DNA of 64,000 bases from SFWF01 sp045537915 (GCA_045537915.1 JAZSQK010000010.1:9109-73108), one strand, 5' to 3'. Numbered from the stretch's first letter, positions 8,338-16,769 are shown. A program made the numbers and translations. The notes: a model not told the origin generated them from the letters alone.

Positions 8338-9121
8338 TTGTATCCTCCTTTACACCGAGGGCCTGTGCCAAAAGCTCGGTAAAATATACAACCGGAATGT
8401 CTGTGCCGTTTTTAATAAGGTTAAAGCGGCAAAGAGGACATGCGGTTATTATCATTTCGGCGCCCTGTGCCTTTGCATTTTCAACTACTGCATTGCTGTT
8501 CTTTTTAGCAAGTTCAGGGCTCTCTGTAGATATGTATCCGCCGCAGCATTCGTTGCGTCTTGCATAGATTACTGCCTCGGCGCCGAGCGCTCTGATAAAA
8601 TCCTCCATAATGGTAGGATTTTCGGGGTCGTCCATCTTCATAACACCGCTCGGTCTTAAAAGCAGGCAGCCGTAATATGCTGCGATTTTTTTGCCCTTAA
8701 AGGAATTTACAACCCTTTCTTTAAGGGTATCAAAGCCAACCATATCACGGAGCATTTCGAGATAATGTAAAACCTCGGTCTGACCGTTATATTCTGCCTC
8801 ATCAGACATATATCTGTTTACCTTGTCGGCAAACTCTTTGTTATCTGACAAGGCATAATTTGTCTGCTTTATTACATTGTGACAGGCCGAGCATACCGTA
8901 ACAAGCGGCTGTTCCTTATCATATGCAGCTTTAAGCGCACGAACAGATGAAAGCTTTGTTGCTATCTCGTCTGTAGCGGTTGTAAACACACCGCCGCAGC
9001 ACTGCCAATTTTCAATTTCTTCCAGAGTAACACCCAGAGCCTCTGCCGATTTACGAGCATAGATATCAAGGTCTTTAGCCTTATTCTTAAGGGTGCAGCC
9101 CGGAAAATAACTAACCTTCAT
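8327..9121 (-). CDS. hdrB: HdrB-like subunit with two CCG domains
   Basis: 264 residues, starting with ATG at 9121 behind GGAGGTAATCTA. The two cysteine-rich CCG repeats are intact: Cys9, Cys41-Cys42 and Cys77-Cys80 in the first, then YYGC, ECCGG and ACPLC in the second. This is the set needed for two non-cubane [4Fe-4S] clusters. In methanogens HdrB reduces the CoM-S-S-CoB heterodisulfide, and in sulfate reducers the Flx-Hdr acceptor is thought to be DsrC. Neither partner is encoded here. The operon instead supplies a fumarate reductase, so I infer that HdrB hands electrons to it, in analogy to the CCG domains fused to methanogen TfrB. Confidence 0.85.
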   Translation of the reverse strand: MKVSYFPGCTLKNKAKDLDIYARKSAEALGVTLEEIENWQCCGGVFTTATDEIATKLSSVRALKAAYDKEQPLVTVCSACHNVIKQTNYALSDNKEFADKVNRYMSDEAEYNGQTEVLHYLEMLRDMVGFDTLKERVVNSFKGKKIAAYYGCLLLRPSGVMKMDDPENPTIMEDFIRALGAEAVIYARRNECCGGYISTESPELAKKNSNAVVENAKAQGAEMIITACPLCRFNLIKNGTDIPVVYFTELLAQALGVKEDTNGK

Positions 9122-9135
9122 TAGATTACCTCCGA

Positions 9136-10512
9136 TTACGCCATCTCTTCGGGATGGAAAACTTCATCAAATCTCTCGGCAGTTAAAAATCCGAGTTCAA
9201 CACAGGCCTCTTTGAGAGAAATATTATCCTTAAAGGCCTTTTTTGCTGTCTTAGCGGCATTTTCATAACCGATATAGGGGTTAAGCGCCGTAACAAGCAT
9301 TAAGGAGTTGTGCAGATTATGGTGCATCTTCTCCTTATTCGCCTTAATTCCCACCGCACAATTCTTATTAAATGAGGTTATTGCCTCAGCCAAAAGTCTT
9401 GCTGACTGGAGGAAGTTGTAAATGCATACAGGCATAAATACATTCAGTTCAAAATTGCCCTGAGAAGCCGCCAGGCCGACCGCAACATCGTTACCCATTA
9501 CCTGAACCGCAACCATAGTTACCGCTTCGCACTGTGTGGGATTTACCTTGCCGGGCATTATAGAAGAACCGGGTTCGTTCTCGGGAATAAATATCTCGCC
9601 GAGTCCGTCACGTGGACCTGATGCTAACCAACGGATATCGTTTGCTATCTTCATCATATCGCAGGCGAGAGCCTTGATTGCGCCGTGGGCAAAAACAAGC
9701 TCATCCTTTGAGGTTAATGAATGGAATTTATTTGCCGCAGTTATAAAGGGCTTTCCTGTGATTTTTGCAACCTCTGCCGCTACCCCTGTATCAAAGCCGT
9801 CGGGCGCATTAAGTCCGGTTCCGACAGCAGTTCCACCGAGGGCAAGTTCATAAAGAGGCTCTATAGAGCGCTTTACAAGCTCGATATCCTTCTCTAAACT
9901 TGAACGCCAACCGCTTATCTCCTGGCTGAACTTTATGGGTGTTGCATCCTGCAAATGTGTTCTTCCGCTTTTTACTATTCCTTCATTCTCAGCCTCAAGT
10001 CTTTTAAAGGTTTGGATAAGCTCCTTTGCCGCAGGAATAAGCTTATCCTCCAGAATAAGCACAGCAGCAATATGCATTGCGGTTGGGAAGGTATCGTTTG
10101 AGGACTGGCTCATATTTACATCATCGTTAGGATGAAGAAGCTTTTTGCCTAATATCTGATTACCTCTGTTGGCGATAACCTCGTTGGCATTCATATTGGA
10201 CTGGGTTCCCGAGCCTGTCTGCCAGACAACCAGCGGAAAATGTCCGTTCAGTTTGCCCTCTCTTATTTCGTCACAGGCAACCGAGATTGCCTTCATTTTT
10301 TCCTCGGTCATCTTTTCGGGACGAAGGGCGTGATTGGCAATAGACGCCGCCTTCTTAAGAATTCCGAATGCATTGATTATTTCGGCCGGCATGGTTTCGA
10401 TTCCAACGCCGATTTCGAAGTTTTCGTGGCTTCTCTGTGTCTGAGCCGCCCAAAGACGATCTGCGGGGACCTTCATTTCTCCCATTGAGTCATGTTCGAT
10501 ACGATATTCCAT
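9136..10512 (-). CDS. fumC: Fumarate hydratase, class II
   Basis: 458 residues, the normal length for FumC. It carries the superfamily signature GSSIMPGKVNPTQCE and the catalytic region SGRTHLQDATP. It interconverts malate and fumarate without an Fe-S cluster. The gene sits between malate dehydrogenase (18 bp upstream) and hdrB (14 bp downstream), exactly between the enzymes that make its substrate and consume its product in a reductive succinate branch. argH at 29-30.6 kb belongs to the same superfamily but is clearly a different gene. Confidence 0.95.
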   Translation of the reverse strand: MEYRIEHDSMGEMKVPADRLWAAQTQRSHENFEIGVGIETMPAEIINAFGILKKAASIANHALRPEKMTEEKMKAISVACDEIREGKLNGHFPLVVWQTGSGTQSNMNANEVIANRGNQILGKKLLHPNDDVNMSQSSNDTFPTAMHIAAVLILEDKLIPAAKELIQTFKRLEAENEGIVKSGRTHLQDATPIKFSQEISGWRSSLEKDIELVKRSIEPLYELALGGTAVGTGLNAPDGFDTGVAAEVAKITGKPFITAANKFHSLTSKDELVFAHGAIKALACDMMKIANDIRWLASGPRDGLGEIFIPENEPGSSIMPGKVNPTQCEAVTMVAVQVMGNDVAVGLAASQGNFELNVFMPVCIYNFLQSARLLAEAITSFNKNCAVGIKANKEKMHHNLHNSLMLVTALNPYIGYENAAKTAKKAFKDNISLKEACVELGFLTAERFDEVFHPEEMA

Positions 10513-10530
10513 TTATTGTAACCTCACTTA

Positions 10531-11472
10531 TTAAAACTGAATACTGTTGATTACCTGCTTGAGACTCTCTGCGCTCTTGTGTAAAGCGGCAACTTCACTG
10601 TCGTTTAGCGGAAGCATTACCTTGCCGTTAACCGTCTTATTTCCCACAACGGTCAAAAGGCTAAGACAGACATCGTCTATTCCGTACTCACCGTGAAGCA
10701 TGGTTGAAACGGTCAGGGTGGTATCAAGATTGCTGAGCAGACATTTGCAAACGTGGCAAACCGACACCGATACTGCGTAATAGGTGGCTCCCTTGCGCTG
10801 AATTACACGGGCGCCCGATTTGCGAACGTAGTTTTCAACCTCTTCGATATCAAAATTAGGATATTCCTCATCTGTTACAACTGCTTTGCTGAAATCTGTT
10901 ATCGGAACATTCGAAATGTTGGCAATAGACCAGGGAATAAATGAGGAATCGCCGTGCTCTCCAAGCACATATGCGTGAACATTCTTCTGGTTGACCGAAT
11001 AGTATTCAGCTACCCTTGCACGAAGCCTTGCGGTATCCAGAATGGTTCCCGAACCGATTACACGGTTTTCGGGAATTCCCGAGCATTTGCAAAAAACATA
11101 TGTGAGAACGTCAACGGGATTGCTTACTATTATGTAGGTTGCATCAGGTGCGTGTTTTACTATCTGAGAGGCAACCGCTTTAATTACGTTTACATTGGTC
11201 TGGGCAAGGTCAAGCCTTGACTGGCCCGGCTTTCTGGCAAGACCCGAAGTAATAATAACTATGTCTGAATTTTCGGCATCCGCATATGTACCTGCATAAA
11301 CAAAGGTGGGATTGCAGAAAGGAACACCCTGTCTGATATCCAGAGCCTCTCCCAAGGATTTTTCTTCATTTATGTCGATCATAACTATTTCGGAGGCAAT
11401 TCCCATAATGGTCAAGGTGTAGGCAATGGTTGAGCCTACGCTTCCCGAGCCGACTATTGTAATTTTATTCAT
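10531..11472 (-). CDS. LDH-fold malate dehydrogenase (L-lactate dehydrogenase family)
   Basis: 313 residues. The NAD-binding motif GSGSVG is at 8-13, with Asp33 favouring NAD. The catalytic set Arg86, Asp146, Arg149 and His173 (LGEHGDS) is present. Most of the sequence looks like L-lactate dehydrogenase (GSGTILDTARLR, LGEHGDSSF). However, the specificity residue in the mobile loop, Gln102 in LDH, is Arg80 here (LARKPGQSR). In Bacillus LDH the Gln102Arg change converts the enzyme to a malate dehydrogenase, and true MDHs carry Arg there. With fumC and fumarate reductase downstream I call oxaloacetate reduction to malate. Automatic annotation may well say LDH. Confidence 0.8.
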   Translation of the reverse strand: MNKITIVGSGSVGSTIAYTLTIMGIASEIVMIDINEEKSLGEALDIRQGVPFCNPTFVYAGTYADAENSDIVIITSGLARKPGQSRLDLAQTNVNVIKAVASQIVKHAPDATYIIVSNPVDVLTYVFCKCSGIPENRVIGSGTILDTARLRARVAEYYSVNQKNVHAYVLGEHGDSSFIPWSIANISNVPITDFSKAVVTDEEYPNFDIEEVENYVRKSGARVIQRKGATYYAVSVSVCHVCKCLLSNLDTTLTVSTMLHGEYGIDDVCLSLLTVVGNKTVNGKVMLPLNDSEVAALHKSAESLKQVINSIQF

Positions 11473-11507
11473 ATAAAAACCTCTTTTCTTTTTGTATGGT
11501 TTGTTTT

Positions 11508-12680
11508 TTAAAAATAACTTACATTTACCCTTTTACCCATTTGCTTAAGACATAATGCAAGTTCATCCACTAAATTCATTTTAATTATAAAGGTTATTGG
11601 CAGGTCGGGACTTTGATGTGCAGGATTAACCGCAGTTCCGACAAAAATCTTTATATCTGTGGCTTCCTCAAACAACAACCTGCACATACGGGAGGCTCCG
11701 TCATCCTGAACACTCCAGTTTTTGTACTCGATATTGTCGGCAAGATAATCCTTGGCAAGTTCAAGCACCCTGTTTACAGTAATAATTCCCTCTGTCACAA
11801 GGTCAACTCCCTCGATGGTTGCAACCGGAGGCATACCCGACTCGCTGAAATCAAGAGATGCCTTTAAGGGTTTATTGAGATACCTTGCCGCAATCGACGA
11901 GGTTGTTCCGCCACAGACTATATACTTACCCTTTTGAGCAAAGAACTGCGCCATCATGCGATTGGTGTCCTCGTGGTCGGCAGGAGGTCCGAAAAGCATA
12001 TTCATAGGCAACCTGTTTTTGACCCTTATAACACAGGCGGTCGCATCATCTCCGGGTGTGTACCCGTATAGTCTGTCGCACTCATCTATAAGATTGGTTG
12101 CCAGAACCTTTGCGGTGTGATTATCTTTAGCCAGGCCCTGAGTATACTTTGCGATCTCTTCCCGTCTCCAACCGAAATTGAAGCTTCTGCCTATACCCGC
12201 ATGAGAACAGCCGTCTGTTATTGCAACAATAACATCCTCTTCCTTAAGTTCAATCTGAGAGCAGAAAACAGGTTTTCCGCAGATAATCTCTTTTGTTTTA
12301 GGATAATCCCAGACCTCGCCGTCACGTATGATTATTATCTCGGGATTGTCGTACTGAAATATCTGGGCTGTTTTATTGTTCTTTAAATGTATTACTGTAA
12401 AGGTTGAATATGCGACTCCACGGACAGAGCATACAGGCAGTATTTCATCAATTGTTGAAATACATTCCTCCAGAGATGCCCCCTTCGCAATCATCGAAGA
12501 AAGGGTTTTTGAGGTTAAGGTTGCAAGGACATTCGCCTTTACTCCGCTGCCCAGACCGTCGCAAAGCACGATAATCTTTGAGTTTTCATCGGTCTCAAGG
12601 ATATCGATATTGTCGCCGCAAAGCTTTTCGCCGTAATGAAGTATGCTTTTATATCCGATTTCAACACATAAATCACTCAT
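11508..12680 (-). CDS. SpoIIE/PP2C-type Ser/Thr phosphatase associated with HydS
   Basis: 390 residues, overlapping the HydS-like gene by 8 bp. The N-terminal two-thirds is a PP2C/SpoIIE phosphatase fold with metal-binding Asp positions in LCDGLGSGVKAN, ITDGCSHAG and PGDDATACVIR. The C-terminal part (from about residue 230) is an extra domain, FGPPADHEDTNRMMAQFF ... NWSVQDDGASRM, that I recognise only as part of this HydS-linked family. SpoIIE-type phosphatases usually act on anti-sigma-antagonist or similar phosphoproteins. The neighbouring putative H2/redox sensor suggests that its target sets expression or activity of the downstream enzymes. Target unknown. Confidence 0.78.
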   Translation of the reverse strand: MSDLCVEIGYKSILHYGEKLCGDNIDILETDENSKIIVLCDGLGSGVKANVLATLTSKTLSSMIAKGASLEECISTIDEILPVCSVRGVAYSTFTVIHLKNNKTAQIFQYDNPEIIIIRDGEVWDYPKTKEIICGKPVFCSQIELKEEDVIVAITDGCSHAGIGRSFNFGWRREEIAKYTQGLAKDNHTAKVLATNLIDECDRLYGYTPGDDATACVIRVKNRLPMNMLFGPPADHEDTNRMMAQFFAQKGKYIVCGGTTSSIAARYLNKPLKASLDFSESGMPPVATIEGVDLVTEGIITVNRVLELAKDYLADNIEYKNWSVQDDGASRMCRLLFEEATDIKIFVGTAVNPAHQSPDLPITFIIKMNLVDELALCLKQMGKRVNVSYF

Positions 12681-14349
12681 CTGCCGCAGACTCCTTCAGT
12701 TTTGAAAGCTTAACCTTTGTCTCGGCAACGGTCTCTCCCAAAAGGGATGCTACCTGCTGAACCATATTCATATGCAGCTCAAGCACCTCATCGGCCGTTT
12801 GCGCCGTCATATGACCGATTTTTTCTTTCTCTTCCCTCTCGTTTTCATCGTCGGTAACGTCCCTGATAATTCCAATGATAAGGTGGGAAGCTTTATCATA
12901 GATTACAGTGCGCTCTACATATTTGTTATATCGGTCAAGATATACCCGTTCATTACGGGCAAACCTTTTGTTTTCCAAGGCGTTTATGAAAACCGTAGGG
13001 TCAAGAATTCTCATTACCTCTGAACCTATTACTTCAGAAGCAGAAGCAATGTTCAGAATTTTTTTTGCAGCCTCATTTATCTGACAAACCTCAAGGCTTT
13101 CGTTTAAAAGTATTATTCCGTCGGGGAAATTTTTAATAATATTGTTTGAAAAGCTTTCATTGTTTCCTTTTAAAAGGGGTAAACACATTGAAATATCAGC
13201 CTTACCCTGACATACTGCCTCGGCCTTTTGTCTGCAGGTGTCGTAACCGCAAATTCCGCAGTCAAGCTGTTTTTCCTTTTCTACTCTTCCCATCTGAGAG
13301 AGAACCTTTTCAATTTCTTTTGCCGACGGTGTAGCCCGTTTAAGCAGAGTTTTATTAAACTGCTTTTTTATTCCATCAGTTTGGGCATTATATATCTTTA
13401 AATTATCCTCTGATGCAGAGTTTAATATTTTTAAATAATCCTCTACAGGTTTTGAAGCGTATTTTTTCTCCATAGCGTGACTGCCTATACATCCGCCTTC
13501 GCACGCCCACATCTCAATAAAGCAATTATTCACGCTGTTATTTTCTATTTCACAAAGGGCGGCAATGCAGTCTTCTATTCTGTCAAGAGAGATGTATGTA
13601 AACTTTTGAGGTTTATCTTCCATCGACTTTATAATTCCGCCCGAAGTAGCCATCAGACGTTCTTTTGCGCCCTTTTGGATATCGCTTTCGGGGCTAAGCT
13701 TTATGTTTGCTTCACCCAGCAAGGCCGAAAGCTCCCCAAAGGTAATCGCCGCATCGACGGCCCCGCCGCATTCCTGCAGTTCGTCCTTTGCGGCTATGCA
13801 AGGGCCTATGAAAACAGTCTTTGCATCAGGATATCTCCTCTTTATATCGGTACAATGAGCCTGCATAGGCGAGACAACCTGAGCAAGATATTTTTGATTT
13901 TCCGGAAAATACTTCCTTATAAGAAGATTCACAGAGTGGCAGACCGAGGATATTACAATACCGCTTGTTTTCTCGCAAAGTGTTTTTTCATATTCAGCCT
14001 TAACCATTGCTGCGCCGACAACAGTTTCCTCGACCTCAAAGAAGCCCAGTTTTTTAAGGGCATTTTCCATTGAGCTTATGCCCACCGAATAATTTGCGAT
14101 AAAGGCGGGAGATATACTGGCTATTACAGGGGCATCCCCTTGTAACAGACCCTTTACCCTCTCTACATCGTTTGCAACCTCTTTTGCGTTCTGTGGACAA
14201 AAGGTTACGCATCTGCCGCAGATTATACAGTCTTTATAGTTTATGTACGCCTGATTTGAAGCAAAGCCTATTGCTTTTACAGGACAGTTCCGAATGCACT
14301 TATAACAGTCTTTGCAGTTTGATTTTTTTGTAGTCAAACAAATAGACAT
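12673..14349 (-). CDS. hydS: HydS-like sensory [FeFe]-hydrogenase with PAS domain
   Basis: 558 residues. Domains in order: a bacterial 2x[4Fe-4S] ferredoxin (Cys12/15/18/22 and 41/44/47/51); an H-cluster domain with L1 SSVC at 134-137, L2 GPCIAAKDE at 182-190 and L3 EMWACEGGC at 279-287; an extra Fe-S motif, CGICGYDTC, from 364; and a PAS domain at about 400-510 with a C-terminal helical tail. The proton-relay Cys that precedes the L1 ligand Cys in catalytic hydrogenases is Val136. This is typical of sensory, poorly catalytic group C enzymes. It probably senses H2 or ferredoxin redox state and acts through the overlapping phosphatase gene. No catalytic hydrogenase subunits lie in the window. 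Confidence 0.85.
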   Translation of the reverse strand: MSICLTTKKSNCKDCYKCIRNCPVKAIGFASNQAYINYKDCIICGRCVTFCPQNAKEVANDVERVKGLLQGDAPVIASISPAFIANYSVGISSMENALKKLGFFEVEETVVGAAMVKAEYEKTLCEKTSGIVISSVCHSVNLLIRKYFPENQKYLAQVVSPMQAHCTDIKRRYPDAKTVFIGPCIAAKDELQECGGAVDAAITFGELSALLGEANIKLSPESDIQKGAKERLMATSGGIIKSMEDKPQKFTYISLDRIEDCIAALCEIENNSVNNCFIEMWACEGGCIGSHAMEKKYASKPVEDYLKILNSASEDNLKIYNAQTDGIKKQFNKTLLKRATPSAKEIEKVLSQMGRVEKEKQLDCGICGYDTCRQKAEAVCQGKADISMCLPLLKGNNESFSNNIIKNFPDGIILLNESLEVCQINEAAKKILNIASASEVIGSEVMRILDPTVFINALENKRFARNERVYLDRYNKYVERTVIYDKASHLIIGIIRDVTDDENEREEKEKIGHMTAQTADEVLELHMNMVQQVASLLGETVAETKVKLSKLKESAADE

Positions 14350-14394
14350 ATCCCGTTACATCCTTTCAAGAAATAAAGCTAATCTTTTCACAGA

Positions 14395-14634
14395 TTATAA
14401 TTTTGCCAATACCTCTTTGTTGAAGAACTCCTCAGCTGTGTCGGGCGATACCGAATGAAAGTTATCGTCAACCGAAACGCAAACGCCCTCCTGACATCTT
14501 CCCATGCAGAAAGTGCCGCCAAGATCCACCTGTTCTTCAAGCTTATGCTGAGCAATTAAATCCTTAAGCTTTTCGACCACCTGTCTGGAGCCTTTTACGT
14601 GACAAGAGCTTCCGATACATACAGTAATTTTCAT
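14395..14634 (-). CDS. Thioredoxin-fold [2Fe-2S] ferredoxin-like protein
   Basis: 79 residues from ATG at 14634 (AAAGGA about 11 bases upstream). An upstream ATG at 14646 overlaps that ribosome-binding site and is less likely. The four cysteines (CIGSSC near the N terminus, then CMGRC) match the NuoE/HydC-type thioredoxin-like [2Fe-2S] domain. Small proteins of this type commonly head HydS and multimeric NADH-[FeFe]-hydrogenase clusters. It is the first gene of the proposed operon, about 80 bp downstream of a consensus promoter. Probably an electron-transfer partner of the HydS-like sensor. Confidence 0.75.
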   Translation of the reverse strand: MKITVCIGSSCHVKGSRQVVEKLKDLIAQHKLEEQVDLGGTFCMGRCQEGVCVSVDDNFHSVSPDTAEEFFNKEVLAKL

Positions 14635-14720
14635 TTGATAATTCATCCTTTCAAATAGGGTTTATCGAATTAAAGACAATTAACTACAGGATTAGAGGTA
14701 AAACCACCCCAATTATTAAA

Positions 14721-14749
14721 ATTATACAGCATAAAAGCCCTAATATCAA
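14721..14749 (-). promoter_or_regulatory. Sigma-A promoter of the HydS-fumarate operon
   Basis: On the minus strand the -35 TTGATA (14744-14749) and -10 TATAAT (14721-14726) are separated by exactly 17 bp. Transcription would begin near 14714 and give a leader of about 80 nt before the first gene. No terminator-like hairpin was noticed between here and the window edge at position 1. Confidence 0.7.
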
Positions 14750-14765
14750 TATAAAAAAACGCTAA

Positions 14766-14783
14766 TTGTTATTTTTTTAACAT
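14766..14783. promoter_or_regulatory. Possible Rex (NADH/NAD+) operator
   Basis: The sequence TTGTTA-TTTTTT-TAACAT agrees with the Rex consensus TTGTTAANNNNTTAACAA at 12 of 14 specified bases. It lies 16 bp upstream of the -35 box of the HydS-fumarate promoter, which is not the usual overlapping position. A Rex site would make sense for an NADH-consuming succinate pathway. The region is AT-rich, so a chance match is possible. Confidence 0.35.
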
Positions 14784-14894
14784 TTTTTAAAGTTTTTCCG
14801 TAATATTCTCTTTGATTTTGGTATAAATGTTTAGTAGGGCAGATTTCCCGTCCTGTTTTAAGCTAACTTTTCTTGTTTTTTACAGTAAAAATTC

Positions 14895-14924
14895 AACACC
14901 GTTCGGATAATACCGAACGGTGTT
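14895..14924 (-). terminator. Terminator of mrp
   Basis: A perfect 12-bp stem (AACACCGTTCGG / CCGAACGGTGTT) with a 6-nt loop lies just after the mrp stop. On the minus strand it is followed by a T-rich stretch (GAATTTTTAC). Confidence 0.8.
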
Positions 14925-14931
14925 TTCTGTT

Positions 14932-15777
14932 TTACAGTTTTATATTTTCTTCTACAATATCTGCCGCATTATCCATATAGCCCTGGTCAAACTTTTCGAA
15001 CTCTCCCTTATCGGCAAGTTCGGCAAGTTTTACATCAATAGGAACACTTGCAAGAAGCAAGGTCTCGAGCTCTTCGGCAATAGATTCGGTCTTTCCTTCT
15101 CCGAAAATACGGAACTCGGCGCCGCAATCAGGACAGCAGACATAGCTCATATTCTCCACAATTCCAAGAACGGGAACATCCATCATAGCCGCCATATTGT
15201 AGGCCTTTTTCACTATCATTGAAACAAGGTCCTGCGGAGAGGTTACGATGACTATTCCGTCAATCGGCAGGGATTGGAAAACGGTAAGCGGAACATCACC
15301 TGTTCCTGGAGGCATATCAACAAACATATAATCAATATCTCCCCAAACGACATCGGTCCAGAACTGAGTTACCGCTCCTGCGATAACTGGGCCTCTCCAG
15401 ACAACAGGGGTTTCTTCTGTTTCCAAAAGAAGATTTATTGACATTATCTTTATTCCACCGTCTGTTTCCTTAGGCAAAATTCCAAACTCGGTCGCCTCGG
15501 CCCTACCCTGAAGGCCAAACATTTTAGGTATTGACGGACCTGTGATATCGGCATCAAGTATACCTACCTTATAGCCCTTTCTTTTCATAAGAACGCTGAG
15601 CATAGCGGTAACCAGTGACTTTCCTACGCCACCCTTTCCGCTTACAACGCCGATAACCTTTTTTACGTTACTGTTCACATTTGACTCGGCTTTTTGGGGC
15701 TTTGTGCTACCTGCCTTTGAACAACTCGAGCAGTCGCCGCTGCAAGAGGTATCGTTACATTTTCTTTCTTCTGCCAT
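14932..15777 (-). CDS. mrp: Mrp/NBP35-family Fe-S carrier P-loop ATPase
   Basis: 281 residues, start ATG at 15777 behind GGAGGAATG. The N terminus carries Cys7, Cys12, Cys16 and Cys19. The deviant Walker A motif of the SIMIBI class, GKGGVGKS, is at about 47-54, and VDMPPGTGD marks the switch region. A C-terminal CCPDC motif provides the bridging cluster site. It binds and transfers [4Fe-4S] clusters to apoproteins in the cytosol. The gene is monocistronic with its own terminator and lies next to a region very rich in Fe-S proteins. Confidence 0.92.
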   Translation of the reverse strand: MAEERKCNDTSCSGDCSSCSKAGSTKPQKAESNVNSNVKKVIGVVSGKGGVGKSLVTAMLSVLMKRKGYKVGILDADITGPSIPKMFGLQGRAEATEFGILPKETDGGIKIMSINLLLETEETPVVWRGPVIAGAVTQFWTDVVWGDIDYMFVDMPPGTGDVPLTVFQSLPIDGIVIVTSPQDLVSMIVKKAYNMAAMMDVPVLGIVENMSYVCCPDCGAEFRIFGEGKTESIAEELETLLLASVPIDVKLAELADKGEFEKFDQGYMDNAADIVEENIKL

Positions 15778-15839
15778 TTTTCATTCCTCCGAGGATATAA
15801 AATTCATTGTAACTATTATAACCCCAAGCTAAAGGATTT

Positions 15840-16769
15840 TCAATTGTTATTGTTAAAAACCGTTTCTATTTTTTTAGAGGCTCCCTCGGGAGAATAGACA
15901 AATCGGTCTATGTGGTCCCCGTTGTAAAAATAATTTATCTCTTTTGGATAATAAGAATCAAAGCTATCAATTATTATCAGCTTTATCTTCATCTTATCGG
16001 GAATTATATTTTTTATGTAGACCGAAGTGCTTTGTCCTACATATACATCCCCTCTTGCTTCGGCAAGTCCCGCAAGATTGGGCGCAAGTTCTATGAATAC
16101 GCCGTAACTTTCAACGCTTCTTACAACCCCGTAGACCGTCTGTCCCTGTGAAAACCGAGCAGCATTTTCCTCCCAGGTGCCAAGCAGCTCCTTATGAGAA
16201 AGGGTAATTCTCCCGTCCTCTATCTGTTTTATTATTACCCTTATATCATCTCCGACATTAAAACGGTCTTTTGGATGGGATATTCTCGATACCGAAATTG
16301 AGTCTATTGGAAGCAGGGCAATATTTCCGCAGCCGATATCGCAAAAAGCGCCAAAGTTTTCAAGATGGGTTACTCTTGCTTCTATTATATCTCCGACTCT
16401 GTGGTTTTCCAAAATATAACTGCGGCAAAGCTCCTGAGCGTGAGAACGGGAAAGAAGGGCATATTCCTTGCCTAAAGCATCTGTCCTTATCTCCTTTACC
16501 GTAAAGCAGACCGACTTGCCTACACGGGATATAAGGGCTATATCCCGTGTTTTGCCCTCCCTTATTCCGATAGCCCCCTCTTCTCTGGGTATTATTCCTT
16601 TCATTGAGCCGAGATTTACAAAGAGGTTATGCTCGTTGTCGCACATATAGGCCGTAGCCTCAAGGATTTCGTTTTTTTCCTTAGCCTCCTCGAGCATCGT
16701 TTTAGTATAGTTACCTCTCTTATTAGCGGATATCTCTCCCAGACGGCCTTCGGGACAACAGACCTTCAT
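15840..16769 (-). CDS. S1 RNA-binding domain protein
   Basis: 309 residues from ATG at 16769, chosen because AAAGGAAAGG sits nine bases upstream; a longer in-frame reading to 16841 lacks such a site. Two clear S1 folds are present. One has VGDIIEARVTHLENFGAFCDIG and the other GQTVYGVVRSVESYGVFIELAP. A more diverged oligonucleotide-binding segment precedes them (residues about 30-110). Likely an RNA-binding translation or RNA-turnover factor related to ribosomal S1/YugI-type proteins. The exact role cannot be read from the sequence. Confidence 0.75.
   Translation of the reverse strand: MKVCCPEGRLGEISANKRGNYTKTMLEEAKEKNEILEATAYMCDNEHNLFVNLGSMKGIIPREEGAIGIREGKTRDIALISRVGKSVCFTVKEIRTDALGKEYALLSRSHAQELCRSYILENHRVGDIIEARVTHLENFGAFCDIGCGNIALLPIDSISVSRISHPKDRFNVGDDIRVIIKQIEDGRITLSHKELLGTWEENAARFSQGQTVYGVVRSVESYGVFIELAPNLAGLAEARGDVYVGQSTSVYIKNIIPDKMKIKLIIIDSFDSYYPKEINYFYNGDHIDRFVYSPEGASKKIETVFNNNN

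Noticed and set aside
12673..14349. Catalytic [FeFe] hydrogenase
   Set aside because: The relay Cys in L1 is Val, there is a PAS domain, and no NADH- or ferredoxin-dependent partner hydrogenase subunits are encoded nearby; a sensory role fits better.
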